A stretch of DNA of 64,000 nt. Source: Spirochaeta thermophila DSM 6192 (lineage in GTDB: Bacteria > Spirochaetota > Spirochaetia > Winmispirales > Winmispiraceae). A model generated the notes under the pieces. The model searched no databases, was not told where the DNA came from, and saw nothing but the letters and a program-made list of their open reading frames with translations. The stretch is taken from contig NC_014484.1 of NCBI RefSeq assembly GCF_000147075.1, positions 1,071,501-1,135,500 on the forward strand, read 5' to 3'. This document shows, piece after piece, positions 52,887 to 60,850 of the stretch. Numbering within the stretch: the stretch's first letter is position 1; every line of letters begins with the position of its first letter. The translations under genes and the position numbers were made by a program.

Positions 52887-53444
52887 ATGAGAGAGGTCCA
52901 CGGTGGCCTCAAGCGGCTTGTCGGCCCTGCTCGTTATCGACATTCCCTGAGGGTGGCGACCCTCTGCAGGGAGATCGCCCGGAGGGAGGGGGTCTCGATC
53001 GTTTCCGCCCACCTGGCAGGCCTTTCCCACGATCTCGCGAGGGACCTTCCCCGGGATGTGCTCGTCGCGTTCGTTCCGTGCCTCGAGGATGTAGGGAAAC
53101 ACGAGGTGGAACATCCGGTTCTCCTCCATGGAGCTGTGGCCGCCCACCTCCTTGCACATGTCTATGGCCTTCCGATCCCGGAGATCCTGGAGGCCGTTCG
53201 GCATCATACCCTTGGGGCTCCCGGTCTTGGTCCGCTCGGACAGATACTCTTCTGTGCCGACTACCTTGAACCCCAGCGTACGCACATATCCAGGGAAGAG
53301 GCCGGGAGGATCCTTTCTCTTCCCCTTCCCGACATGGTATGTGCGGTGGTCGAGCACATGGAGCGATCCGGGTTCCCGGTTCACCCGGTCACCATGGAGA
53401 TGTATCGAGCGTTGAGGGAAGAGAGGGTCAATGCTCATGTATGA
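52887..53444 (+). CDS. HD-domain hydrolase YqeK (Ap4A hydrolase-like)
   Basis: A 185-residue protein with the HD metal site: RYRHSLRVATLCREIA, AHLAGLSHDLARD, later VLLHGAVAAHLLA and ILFCADYLEP. YqeK proteins are symmetric Ap4A hydrolases in several Gram-positive bacteria. It starts 7 bases after nadD; an in-frame ATG at 52842 would overlap nadD and add unconserved residues. Location next to nadD and rsfS is typical of the family. Confidence 0.88.
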   Translation: MREVHGGLKRLVGPARYRHSLRVATLCREIARREGVSIVSAHLAGLSHDLARDLPRDVLVAFVPCLEDVGKHEVEHPVLLHGAVAAHLLAHVYGLPIPEILEAVRHHTLGAPGLGPLGQILFCADYLEPQRTHISREEAGRILSLPLPDMVCAVVEHMERSGFPVHPVTMEMYRALREERVNAHV

Positions 53445-54627
53445 CACACGTATGCGCTCCTCCCGACTGGTCGTAGGTCTCATACTGGGGGGAATCGTCC
53501 TCACGATCCTTGCTGTGGGGTTCCTCGTCTACTCCCATGTGAGGGTGGATGATTTCACGATGAAAGCCGGGCAGAAGGAGGTGATCTCTTTCCTCTGGGT
53601 GGTATACGATGAGGAAGGCGGTCTGATGACGGAAGTCCTCTTCTTCGAACCTTCGCGTGGCAACCTCGCCTTTCTCGACGTGCCGTTCAACACCGGGATG
53701 CTCTTCGCCGAATTGGAACGGATAGACTCTCTCGATTATGCATACAGGCAGAGGGGGATCTCCTATCTCAAGAAGTACGTGGAATCTCTCCTGGGCGTGG
53801 AGATGGATTTCGTGTTCGAGATCTCACTTGAGAACCTGGGCAAGGTGGTGGATCTCCTGGAGGGTATCGAGGTCTTCATTCCGGAGGAGATCTCCATCAA
53901 GGAACCGCACAGGGTGCTTCTCCCTTCAGGGAATGTGCGACTCGATGGAGCGAAGGCACGGCAGTTGGTTCTCTATGCTGCCCGGGGGAAGGGGACACCC
54001 CCATCGGACCCTGAAGCGACTTCTCTGCGTCAGCAGTTCTTTCAATCCTTCATCTCTTCCTGTGCCCAGCATCCACTCCTCCATCATGACAAGGTGGTGA
54101 GGTTGTTCCTCTCCCTCTTTTCGAGCAGCATGAACGCTTCTTCCTTCCGACACTTCAGGGACGCCCTGGGGAATGCGCATCTCGCCGGGATCGTCACCCA
54201 GCGGGTGCTCGGGAAGATCTCGCGCGTGGAGGAACAGGATCTCCTCATTCCCCACTTCCAGGGGGATCTGCTTCGCCAGACCGTCCAACATCTTGTCGGG
54301 CTCTTGAAGGAGGATTCCGCCCTCTCTCCCATCGAGAGGAGGGTTACGCTGCAGATACTCAACGGTACCACGGTGCAGGGCTTGGCCCGTCGTACCGCAA
54401 CCCTCTTTGAAGGGTTCGGGTATGAGGTGGTGAGTATCGGGAATGCAGAATCCGATCAGGAGGAATATACGAGGATCATCGACAGGAGGGGGGATCCCGA
54501 AAGGGCTCAGAACGTAGCCCGTATTATTCACTGCACGAGAGTTGAGTCGCTCATGGAGTCTGATCCACCAGCGGATATCACTATCATCCTTGGGAGGGAT
54601 TTCGATGGAAGGTACTGTAAAGAATGA
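53431..54627 (+). CDS. LytR-CpsA-Psr-like membrane protein with LytR C-terminal domain
   Basis: A 398-residue protein with one N-terminal transmembrane segment (LVVGLILGGIVLTILAVGFLVYS), a region resembling the LCP domain (FEPSRGNLAFLDVPFNTG, VDLLEGIEVFIPEEI, VRLDGAKARQLVLYA) and a C-terminal LytR_C domain (VTLQILNGTTVQGLARRTATLFEGFGYEV). LCP enzymes attach glycopolymers to peptidoglycan, but the conserved arginines of the active site are not clear here, so catalysis is uncertain. The start is overlapped by the yqeK end; 53437 and 53452 are alternatives. Confidence 0.78.
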   Translation: MLMYDTRMRSSRLVVGLILGGIVLTILAVGFLVYSHVRVDDFTMKAGQKEVISFLWVVYDEEGGLMTEVLFFEPSRGNLAFLDVPFNTGMLFAELERIDSLDYAYRQRGISYLKKYVESLLGVEMDFVFEISLENLGKVVDLLEGIEVFIPEEISIKEPHRVLLPSGNVRLDGAKARQLVLYAARGKGTPPSDPEATSLRQQFFQSFISSCAQHPLLHHDKVVRLFLSLFSSSMNASSFRHFRDALGNAHLAGIVTQRVLGKISRVEEQDLLIPHFQGDLLRQTVQHLVGLLKEDSALSPIERRVTLQILNGTTVQGLARRTATLFEGFGYEVVSIGNAESDQEEYTRIIDRRGDPERAQNVARIIHCTRVESLMESDPPADITIILGRDFDGRYCKE

Positions 54628-54976
54628 ACTGGATGTACGGGAGATCGCCGAATTCCTGGAAGACCACAAGGCACGTGACGTCGTGGCCCTCGATCTCAGG
54701 GGGATATCCCCGATTGCGGATTTCTTCGTGATCGCCACGTTCCAGAGCGAGGGACATCTCAGAGGCTTGCTGGGGCAGCTCACGACCTTTTGCGAGGAGA
54801 AGGCCCTCTTCCCGTTGTCGGGAACGGGGAGGTTGTCCTACAGCGAGTGGGTCCTGCTCGACTATGGCGTGCTGGTGATACATCTCATGAGCGAGCGACT
54901 GAGAGGATTCTATCAGCTCGAGAAGCTCTGGCACGAGGCTCCTGTGATCTACGGATCTTCCTCGAAATCGTCGTAG
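54605..54976 (+). CDS. rsfS: Ribosomal silencing factor RsfS
   Basis: A 123-residue protein that binds L14 and keeps ribosomal subunits apart in starvation. ALDLRGISPIADFFVIATFQSEGHLRGL and WVLLDYGVLVIHLMSERLRGFYQLEKLW are characteristic. The start at 54605 has GGGAGGG 6 bases upstream and lies inside the LCP-like gene. Grouping with nadD and yqeK is widespread. The last 28 bases are antisense to the acidic small protein. Confidence 0.93.
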   Translation: MEGTVKNELDVREIAEFLEDHKARDVVALDLRGISPIADFFVIATFQSEGHLRGLLGQLTTFCEEKALFPLSGTGRLSYSEWVLLDYGVLVIHLMSERLRGFYQLEKLWHEAPVIYGSSSKSS

Positions 54977-55173
54977 TCCAGGTCATCTTCTTCCGCATCT
55001 TCTTCCCAGTCCTCCTCCCAGTCGTCCTCCTCCAGATCTTCGTCTTCGAAGTCCTCGTACTCATCCTCGAACAGATCCCCTTCGTCTTCTTCCTCTTCGA
55101 GGAAATCCTCTTCGTCGTCCTCCTCGTTGAGGAAGGTCTCGTAGTCGTCGTGGTATTCGTGTCTCCGGTCCAT
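54949..55173 (-). CDS. Very acidic small protein, function unknown
   Basis: A 74-residue protein that is almost entirely aspartate and glutamate with interspersed tyrosine, phenylalanine, tryptophan and leucine (EEDDWEEDWEEDAEEDDLDYDD). No family is recognised. It may be a nucleic-acid mimic or a disordered acidic tail protein. A GGGGGG Shine-Dalgarno lies 5 bases before the start, and it follows the CheX-like gene by 29 bases on the same strand. Existence as a real gene is likely but not certain, since the opposite strand also has an open, though implausible, frame. Confidence 0.55.
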   Translation of the reverse strand: MDRRHEYHDDYETFLNEEDDEEDFLEEEEDEGDLFEDEYEDFEDEDLEEDDWEEDWEEDAEEDDLDYDDFEEDP

Positions 55174-55202
55174 GGCGGCCCCCCGGGATGGGAATAGTGT
55201 CT

Positions 55203-55679
55203 TTATCTCAAAGGATGTTTCAGGATGAGAGACAGGAGAAAGGTCCCGAACGTCCCCTGTATGGAGAGATGGAGATGTGCGGCCTCGTGGAAGAAGAGAG
55301 GCGAGACCCCTTTCCCCAATAGCAGGGAGGGGGGGGTGATACGCACATCGATGCCCAGGCGTGAGAACTTGCCTGCGGTCCTTCCGAAGATCTGGTTGGT
55401 GAACTCGAGGAGAAACGATCTGTGGAGCTCCGTGAGCTCCTCCCCCTCTATCGCATACCCGAGCGCCCGTGAGACGGTGGAGGTGAAGAGGAGGGCGTTT
55501 CTCTGTGAGAAGAGGAGAAATCCGTATCCTTTCATGCCTCCGACCAGACCGAGCGAACTCACTATCTCCACCGACGGGGTTGAGGACACCGCGGCTATAC
55601 TCGCGTGAAGCGGCCCTATCTCCTGGAACAACTCGCTGATCGCATCTTCAAGTGCGTAACGGATTTCTGTAAGATCCAT
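55203..55679 (-). CDS. CheX-family chemotaxis phosphatase domain protein
   Basis: A 158-residue protein that fits the CheX/CheC phosphatase fold. The catalytic ExxN pair is in LLEFTNQIFGRTAGKF, and ITPPSLLLGKG follows at the expected distance. CheX dephosphorylates CheY-P in spirochaetes, which lack CheZ. It is not next to other chemotaxis genes here, and it is cotranscribed with an acidic small protein. Whether it acts on CheY or on another response regulator is open. Confidence 0.8.
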   Translation of the reverse strand: MDLTEIRYALEDAISELFQEIGPLHASIAAVSSTPSVEIVSSLGLVGGMKGYGFLLFSQRNALLFTSTVSRALGYAIEGEELTELHRSFLLEFTNQIFGRTAGKFSRLGIDVRITPPSLLLGKGVSPLFFHEAAHLHLSIQGTFGTFLLSLILKHPLR

Positions 55680-55740
55680 GACAGGATATAGTGTGCAGGA
55701 GAGAGGGTGTGATAATCAAGTACCCCTTGAATGTCTTCTC

Positions 55741-55769
55741 TTGTCTTTTTGTATACATTGCGATAGCAT
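55741..55769 (+). promoter_or_regulatory. Sigma-70-type promoter of nadCB (leaderless candidate)
   Basis: TTGTCT (55741-55746), 17 bases, TAGCAT (55764-55769), 6 bases before the nadC ATG. An alternative is TTGAAT (55727-55732), 19 bases, TATACA (55752-55757), which would give a normal short leader. Confidence 0.45.
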
Positions 55770-55775
55770 AGCCTC

Positions 55776-56651
55776 ATGCGATCGAGGATGAAGTCCCTTC
55801 AGGAGATGTACCAAAGAGAGTTGGATGCGTTGATCTCTCTCGCCCTGGAGGAGGACCTGGGAGAGGAAGGTGACGTCACCAGCAAGGCCGTCTTTCCTCC
55901 CGAGGCGGAGGGTGCCGCCCGCGTGGTGAGTAAAGGGGAGGGGATACTGGCTGGTGATTTCGTGTTCGAGAGGGTCTTTCGGAAGATCAACGAGCGCATC
56001 TCGGTTTCGTTCCTCCGGCAGGACGGGGATGTGCTTTCCCGTGGAGATGTGGTGGCTGAGCTTTCCGGCCCGATGGCGGATCTCCTCACGGGGGAGCGGA
56101 TCGCCCTCAACTTCCTGGCGTTCCTCTCCGGGATCGCCACCTATACGTCGAAGTTCGTGAAGGAGGCGGGGAAGTCGGGACACACGGTGATCCTCGACAC
56201 CCGGAAGACCCTCCCCGGATTCCGACGCCTCTCGAAGTACGCGGTGAGGATCGGGGGCGGGGAAAACCACAGGATGGGTCTCTATGACATGGTGCTCATC
56301 AAGGACAACCACATAGATGGGGCGGGATCCATCACCAAGGCGGTGGAGCGGGTCAGAGAGAGATGGGGGGATCGCTTCAAGATAGAGGTGGAGTGTCGTA
56401 CCGTGGAAGAGGTGGAAGAGGCCCTCGGTGCCGGTGTACACATCATCATGCTCGACAACATGTCACCGAGTGAGATGGAGGAATCGATACGCCGGGGGAG
56501 GGGAAAGGTCCTCTTCGAGTGTTCGGGGGATATGGACCTTCCGAAGATCGCCGAAGTCTCGAAACTCGGAGTTGACTATATCTCGGTGGGCAGGATCACA
56601 CATTCAGCCCCTGCGTTCGATTTTTCCATGAAAGTAGTCGCTGCAGGATAG
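55776..56651 (+). CDS. nadC: Nicotinate-nucleotide pyrophosphorylase (quinolinate phosphoribosyltransferase)
   Basis: A 291-residue enzyme that makes nicotinate mononucleotide from quinolinate and PRPP. Signatures are LALEEDLGEEGDVTSKAVF, GERIALNFLAFLSGIAT, DTRKTLPGFR, RIGGGENHRMGLYDMVLIKDNH and VECRTVEEVEEAL. ATG at 55776 or 55788; the latter has GAGG only 3 bases before it. nadB follows after 8 bases, so both enzymes of quinolinate use and formation are made together. Confidence 0.95.
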   Translation: MRSRMKSLQEMYQRELDALISLALEEDLGEEGDVTSKAVFPPEAEGAARVVSKGEGILAGDFVFERVFRKINERISVSFLRQDGDVLSRGDVVAELSGPMADLLTGERIALNFLAFLSGIATYTSKFVKEAGKSGHTVILDTRKTLPGFRRLSKYAVRIGGGENHRMGLYDMVLIKDNHIDGAGSITKAVERVRERWGDRFKIEVECRTVEEVEEALGAGVHIIMLDNMSPSEMEESIRRGRGKVLFECSGDMDLPKIAEVSKLGVDYISVGRITHSAPAFDFSMKVVAAG

Positions 56652-56659
56652 GAGTACGG

Positions 56660-58225
56660 ATGGGTGTCTGGAACAGGGAGTATGTGGACGTGGTGGTGCT
56701 GGGATCGGGGCTCGCAGGACTCAGTGCCGCCGTGGCTGCCGCCGAAGAAGGTCTCGATGTCCTCGTGGTCACCAAGGAGGATAATCCTCTCGAATCGAAC
56801 ACCTACCTGGCGCAGGGAGGGATCGTATACCGGGGGGAGAAGGATTCTCCCGACCTCCTCATGAGGGATATCCTTGAGGCAGGGGCCTACTACAATCTCA
56901 AGGAGGCCGTACGGCTGGTTGCCGAAGAAGGTCCCGGGATGGTGGAAGAGTATCTCATAAAACGGGCGGGTGTTCCGTTCGACACCACAACGGATGGATT
57001 CGATTTCACCAAGGAAGGGGCCCATAGCCTGAGGCGTATTCTCCATGTGAAGGACGAGACGGGAAAGAGCATCCAGGAGCACTTCCTCGCCTATGTGGGT
57101 TCGAATCCGCATGTGAAATTCCTCTCCGGCTACACGGCAATCGATCTCGTGACGAACAGTCACAACTCTCTAGATCCCGAGGAACGGTATCGCAGATCCC
57201 GGGTGGTAGGAGTGTATCTTCTGAACCCGGAAGGCGGGGTCGATCTGGTCTTCACCGGGGCGGTGGTCCTTGCCACCGGCGGGATCGGCAATCTGTTCCT
57301 TCACACCTCGAATCCGCCGGGAGCCACGGGTGATGGAGTGGCGATGGCCTCCCGTGCGGGGGTTCCGGTGATCAACGCCCATTTCATCCAGTTTCATCCC
57401 ACTGTGCTGTACCATAGGGACTTCAAGCGAATGCTCATCACAGAGGCCTTTCGAGGGGAAGGTGCCCGCCTGATGAACCATTCGGGCGAGTACTTCATGG
57501 AGCGCATACATCCGCTCAAGGATCTGGCTCCCAGGGATGAAGTGGCCCGGGCCATCTACCGGGAGATGGAGAGGGAGGGGACGGAGTATGTGTTCCTCGA
57601 TGCGAGAACGCTCTCCGTGGATGTGAGGACGCGATTCCCCTACATCTATCAATCCTGTCTGCAGCTCGGACTGGACATCTCCAAGGATCCCATCCCGGTG
57701 GTCCCTGCAGCCCACTATTTCTGTGGGGGTGTGAAGGTGAATCTCGATGGGAGAACGGAGCTTTCGGGACTCTATGCCGTGGGGGAGTGCGCCTGCACCG
57801 GTGTTCACGGAGCCAACAGGCTGGCCTCTGTTTCGCTACTGGAGGCTCTCACCTTCGGTATCCGTGCCGGTAAGGACATCGCCCGTCGCCACAGCCGCCC
57901 CACTCGACGCCTTCAGAGGAGCATACCCGACTGGGTCTTCCCCCCTCAAGAGGAGGACGTGGATCCGGTGCTGGTGAAGAGCGATCTCAAGTACCTCAGG
58001 TCTCTGATGTGGCACTATGTGGGGATCATCCGGACATCCAAGCGTCTCAACAGGGCGCTCGCCGATATCAACTACCTCCAACATCGCGTCGAAAGCTTTT
58101 ACAAGAAGGCGAAGGTGAGGAGGGATATCGTCGAACTCCGGAATGCGGTTCTCGTGGCTCGAATCATCACCCAGTCGGCGGTCTCTCAGCAGGTATCGGT
58201 AGGGTGCCACTATGTGGAGCACTAG
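56660..58225 (+). CDS. nadB: L-aspartate oxidase
   Basis: A 521-residue flavoprotein that oxidises aspartate to iminoaspartate for NAD synthesis. FAD binding is at VVVLGSGLAGLSAAVAAAEEG, the substrate region at HFIQFHPTVLYHRDF, FRGEGARLMNHSGEYFM and PAAHYFCGGVKVN, and the end GECACTGVHGANRLASVSLLEALTFG is diagnostic of the fumarate reductase/succinate dehydrogenase superfamily. Quinolinate synthase (nadA), the partner needed next, is not in the window. Confidence 0.94.
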   Translation: MGVWNREYVDVVVLGSGLAGLSAAVAAAEEGLDVLVVTKEDNPLESNTYLAQGGIVYRGEKDSPDLLMRDILEAGAYYNLKEAVRLVAEEGPGMVEEYLIKRAGVPFDTTTDGFDFTKEGAHSLRRILHVKDETGKSIQEHFLAYVGSNPHVKFLSGYTAIDLVTNSHNSLDPEERYRRSRVVGVYLLNPEGGVDLVFTGAVVLATGGIGNLFLHTSNPPGATGDGVAMASRAGVPVINAHFIQFHPTVLYHRDFKRMLITEAFRGEGARLMNHSGEYFMERIHPLKDLAPRDEVARAIYREMEREGTEYVFLDARTLSVDVRTRFPYIYQSCLQLGLDISKDPIPVVPAAHYFCGGVKVNLDGRTELSGLYAVGECACTGVHGANRLASVSLLEALTFGIRAGKDIARRHSRPTRRLQRSIPDWVFPPQEEDVDPVLVKSDLKYLRSLMWHYVGIIRTSKRLNRALADINYLQHRVESFYKKAKVRRDIVELRNAVLVARIITQSAVSQQVSVGCHYVEH

Positions 58226-58253
58226 AACGAGAGGTCGAAACGGCCGGGAGGCC

Positions 58254-59120
58254 ATGGTGCTCTCCCCTGCCAAAGTGAACTTCCATCTCGAAATACTTGA
58301 CACGAGGGAGGATGGTTATCATAATATACGATCGATATTCCAGACGGTATCCATATTCGACCGGATATGGATTCGCTCTTTGACAGACACGGAAGAAGAT
58401 GTAGTGGATGGTGTTCCGGCCACTCCTGAAGAGAGTACTGTTCACAGGGCAGTCCGGATCTTCAGAGAGGCGACAGGGTGGAGAGGATATGTCCATGTCA
58501 AGGTGGAAAAGCGCATCCCTTCCGGGGCGGGTCTCGGCGGGGCTTCGAGCAATGCTGCTGCCGTGCTGAGGGCGCTCGATGCCCTCACGGGAGTCGGTTT
58601 GGGAGAAGAACGACTCGCTGAGCTCGGACTAAAGGTGGGCAGCGACGTCCCCTTCTTTTGTCGTGCTTCGGCCGCCCTCGTGGAGGGAAGGGGGGAGGTG
58701 ATCCATCCGGTGAAACCCAGGGACGACTTCTGGCTCCTCTGTGTGGCACCCGGATTCCCCATATCCACCGTGCAGGCGTACGCCCTTTATGATGAACGGA
58801 AAGGTCTCGTGATGCACGAGGGGGTGTCCCCGAGGCGGATCGTGGAGTCCTATGAGTCGTACGCACCGCAAGACTGGGGGTTTCACAATGCGTTTTTCGA
58901 CGTACTCGTTCCCCGATATCCTCTCCTCCAAGATATCGTGCAGGGGTTGGCTGAGCTAGGGGCCTTGTACGCGAACGTCTCAGGTAGTGGGAGTGTGGTG
59001 TACGGGGTTTTTCCCTCCTTTATCGATCTTGTGAGGGCGGATGCTGCGATGGTTCGACAGGGCTATGAAACGTATCGAGCTCACCCCCTGAAGCGGTTGC
59101 CTCGTGTATGGTGCGCCTGA
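58254..59120 (+). CDS. ispE: 4-diphosphocytidyl-2-C-methyl-D-erythritol kinase
   Basis: A 288-residue GHMP kinase in the MEP pathway of isoprenoid synthesis. LSPAKVNFHLEILDTREDGYHNIRS is the typical start, and the ATP-binding PSGAGLGGASSNAAAVLRAL loop and the SDVPFF motif are intact. The start at 58254 (GGGAGG just upstream) matches family length; an ATG at 58212 inside the nadB end is an alternative. The C-terminal ANVSGSGSVVYGVF completes the GHMP pattern. Confidence 0.92.
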   Translation: MVLSPAKVNFHLEILDTREDGYHNIRSIFQTVSIFDRIWIRSLTDTEEDVVDGVPATPEESTVHRAVRIFREATGWRGYVHVKVEKRIPSGAGLGGASSNAAAVLRALDALTGVGLGEERLAELGLKVGSDVPFFCRASAALVEGRGEVIHPVKPRDDFWLLCVAPGFPISTVQAYALYDERKGLVMHEGVSPRRIVESYESYAPQDWGFHNAFFDVLVPRYPLLQDIVQGLAELGALYANVSGSGSVVYGVFPSFIDLVRADAAMVRQGYETYRAHPLKRLPRVWCA

Positions 59121-59157
59121 TGTGATCGGGCGATGATCCAGCATAAGGAGTGGTCCC

Positions 59158-59460
59158 ATGGAAGTTACTGACATCCGTATAAAGAGGGTGGAGGGAGGGG
59201 GGAAACTCAAGGCCTACGTCACGGTCACCTTTGATGATTGCTTCGTGGTGCACAACATAAAGGTCATCGAGGGGAGGACCGCGACGTTTATCGCCATGCC
59301 GAGCAGGAGGACGCGGAACGGGGAGTATAAGGATGTAGCTCATCCGATCAAGGCCGATTTCCGGGAGAAGCTTCAGGCCGATATCCTCTCCATGTACGAA
59401 CGGATGGGGGAGCGTGAGGAGATCTCGATGGCAGACGAAGCTCCCCAGGCGGGAGCATAG
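59158..59460 (+). CDS. spoVG: SpoVG-family nucleic-acid-binding regulator
   Basis: A 100-residue protein with the SpoVG start [37 protein letters not shown] sequence and the conserved [21 protein letters not shown]. In Borrelia the orthologue binds DNA and RNA and affects gene expression, so a regulatory role is likely although no sporulation occurs here. AAGGAG lies 8 bases upstream. It stands between ispE and the tRNA gene. Confidence 0.94.
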   Translation: MEVTDIRIKRVEGGGKLKAYVTVTFDDCFVVHNIKVIEGRTATFIAMPSRRTRNGEYKDVAHPIKADFREKLQADILSMYERMGEREEISMADEAPQAGA

Positions 59461-59487
59461 GACTATATCACATACGTGTCTCATCTC

Positions 59488-59559
59488 TGGGACGTCGGCA
59501 AGTGGTAAGCCACCGGGTTTTGGTCCCGGCATTCGCAGGTTCGAATCCTGCCGTCCCAG
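59488..59559 (+). tRNA. tRNA-Gln (anticodon TTG)
   Basis: A complete 72-nt cloverleaf: acceptor TGGGACG/CGTCCCA, D arm GGC/GCC, anticodon stem CCGGG/CCCGG with loop TTTTGGT (anticodon TTG at 59520-59522), T arm GCAGG/CCTGC with TTCGAAT and discriminator G. The CCA end is not encoded. It lies between spoVG and rplY on the same strand. Confidence 0.97.
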
Positions 59560-59624
59560 CTTCCTGCAGTAGTGTACATGTGAGTACTCAATCGATTATG
59601 TAATTTCGAAGAAGGGAGTGAGTC

Positions 59625-60254
59625 GTGAAAAAGACCAAATTGACTGCGATCGTGCGAACGGCACAGAAAAAGACCGAGGCCAAAGCCCTTCGGCGGGAGG
59701 GCAAGATCCCCGGTGTGGTCTATGGGGGAAAGGATCAGGTGCCGGTAGCGCTCGATGCGAGGGAGTTCCATAGGACCTTTCATGGAACCGTTGCCGAGAA
59801 TGTCATCGTGGACCTTTCCTTGGAAGGCAAAGAGACGCGGCAGGTCCTCATAAAGGATTATCAGTACGATCCGATCCGAGGACAGTATATTCATCTCGAT
59901 TTCATGGAGATCAATCCCGAGAAGAAACTCAAGACGCACGTCCCCATCCACCTCGAAGGCACGCCCGAAGGGGTGAAGAAGGGAGGACTCCTGGAATTCT
60001 TTGTGCAGGAACTGGAAGTCACCTGTCTTCCGAAGGATCTTCCCGAGGTGATCGTACTGGATATCTCGTCTCTCGAAGTCGGCGATTCCCTCCATGTACA
60101 GGATATCCAGGCCCCGGATGGCGTGGAGATCCTCAATCCTCCGGATCAGACGGTGGTGGCTGTCGGTCACGCGGTGAGCGAAGTCGTCGTCGAGACACCT
60201 GAAGCGGCCGAGGAAGAGGGTGGTGCCGCTGTCTCCGAAGAACCCGAGGACTGA
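59625..60254 (+). CDS. rplY: 50S ribosomal protein L25/general stress protein Ctc
   Basis: A 209-residue protein. Residues 1-95 form the 5S-rRNA-binding L25 domain (ALRREGKIPGVVYGG, VLIKDYQYDPIRGQYIHLDF) and residues 100-185 the TL5/Ctc C-terminal beta domain (VPIHLEGTPEGVKKGGLLEFF), with an acidic alanine-rich tail. GTG start with GGAG upstream. Order rplY-pth is widely conserved and is kept here. Confidence 0.95.
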   Translation: MKKTKLTAIVRTAQKKTEAKALRREGKIPGVVYGGKDQVPVALDAREFHRTFHGTVAENVIVDLSLEGKETRQVLIKDYQYDPIRGQYIHLDFMEINPEKKLKTHVPIHLEGTPEGVKKGGLLEFFVQELEVTCLPKDLPEVIVLDISSLEVGDSLHVQDIQAPDGVEILNPPDQTVVAVGHAVSEVVVETPEAAEEEGGAAVSEEPED

Positions 60255-60271
60255 GTTGAGGAGCGAGCGCC

Positions 60272-60850
60272 CTGGCTCCGCCGTACTATATCGTCGGTCT
60301 TGGTAATCCCGGCAGGCGTTATGCGCTCACACGGCACAATGTAGGATGGTGGACCGTGGAGCGCATAGCGTCCACCCATTTGCATGCCCCTTTCAAGGAG
60401 AAAGCTCTGTGGGCTGAGGCCCGAGGGACGATCAAGGGGCGGGAGGTGGTCCTCATAAAGCCCCTCACCTACATGAACAGATCCGGTGCGATCTTCTCAC
60501 ATCTACTCGTTGATCGAACGTGGCTTCCCCGGCATCTCGTCGTGGTGTGCGATCAAGTCGATCTCACGCCGGGAAACGGCAGGTTGAGGATCGGAGGGGG
60601 ACACGCAGGACACAACGGTCTCAAATCGATCATTCAGCACCTCGGTTCTCCTCACTTCGTCCGGTACTATGTGGGGGTGGGACGTCCTCCAGAAGGGGAG
60701 GACCTCGCGGACTATGTGCTCTCTGTGCCTCCGCGGGAAGAAAGGGAGAGGATCGAGGAAACGGTACTCCGTTTTGTGGAGCATCTTCCCCGTCTCATCG
60801 AGGAAGAGGTGGAGAGTGTCATGGAGGTCCTCAACCGGCGGTACTACTGA
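60272..60850 (+). CDS. pth: Peptidyl-tRNA hydrolase, apparently with CTG start
   Basis: A 192-residue enzyme that recycles peptidyl-tRNA. All active-site residues appear: Asn and His in GLGNPGRRYALTRHNVGWW, the PLTYMNRSG loop, the aspartate in CDQVDLTPG and GHNGLKSI. The conserved N-terminal strand YYIVGLGNPG lies upstream of any ATG, GTG or TTG in the frame, which opens only at a stop ending 60259. The only plausible initiator is CTG at 60272, preceded by GAGGAG with 8-base spacing. Its stop overlaps tilS (TGATG). Confidence 0.88.
   Translation: MAPPYYIVGLGNPGRRYALTRHNVGWWTVERIASTHLHAPFKEKALWAEARGTIKGREVVLIKPLTYMNRSGAIFSHLLVDRTWLPRHLVVVCDQVDLTPGNGRLRIGGGHAGHNGLKSIIQHLGSPHFVRYYVGVGRPPEGEDLADYVLSVPPREERERIEETVLRFVEHLPRLIEEEVESVMEVLNRRYY

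Noticed and set aside
54790..55197. A plus-strand frame opposite the acidic protein
   Set aside because: Its C-terminal part is a monotonous run of V, L, F and I created by complementing Asp/Glu codons; it also overlaps rsfS and has no good ribosome-binding site.
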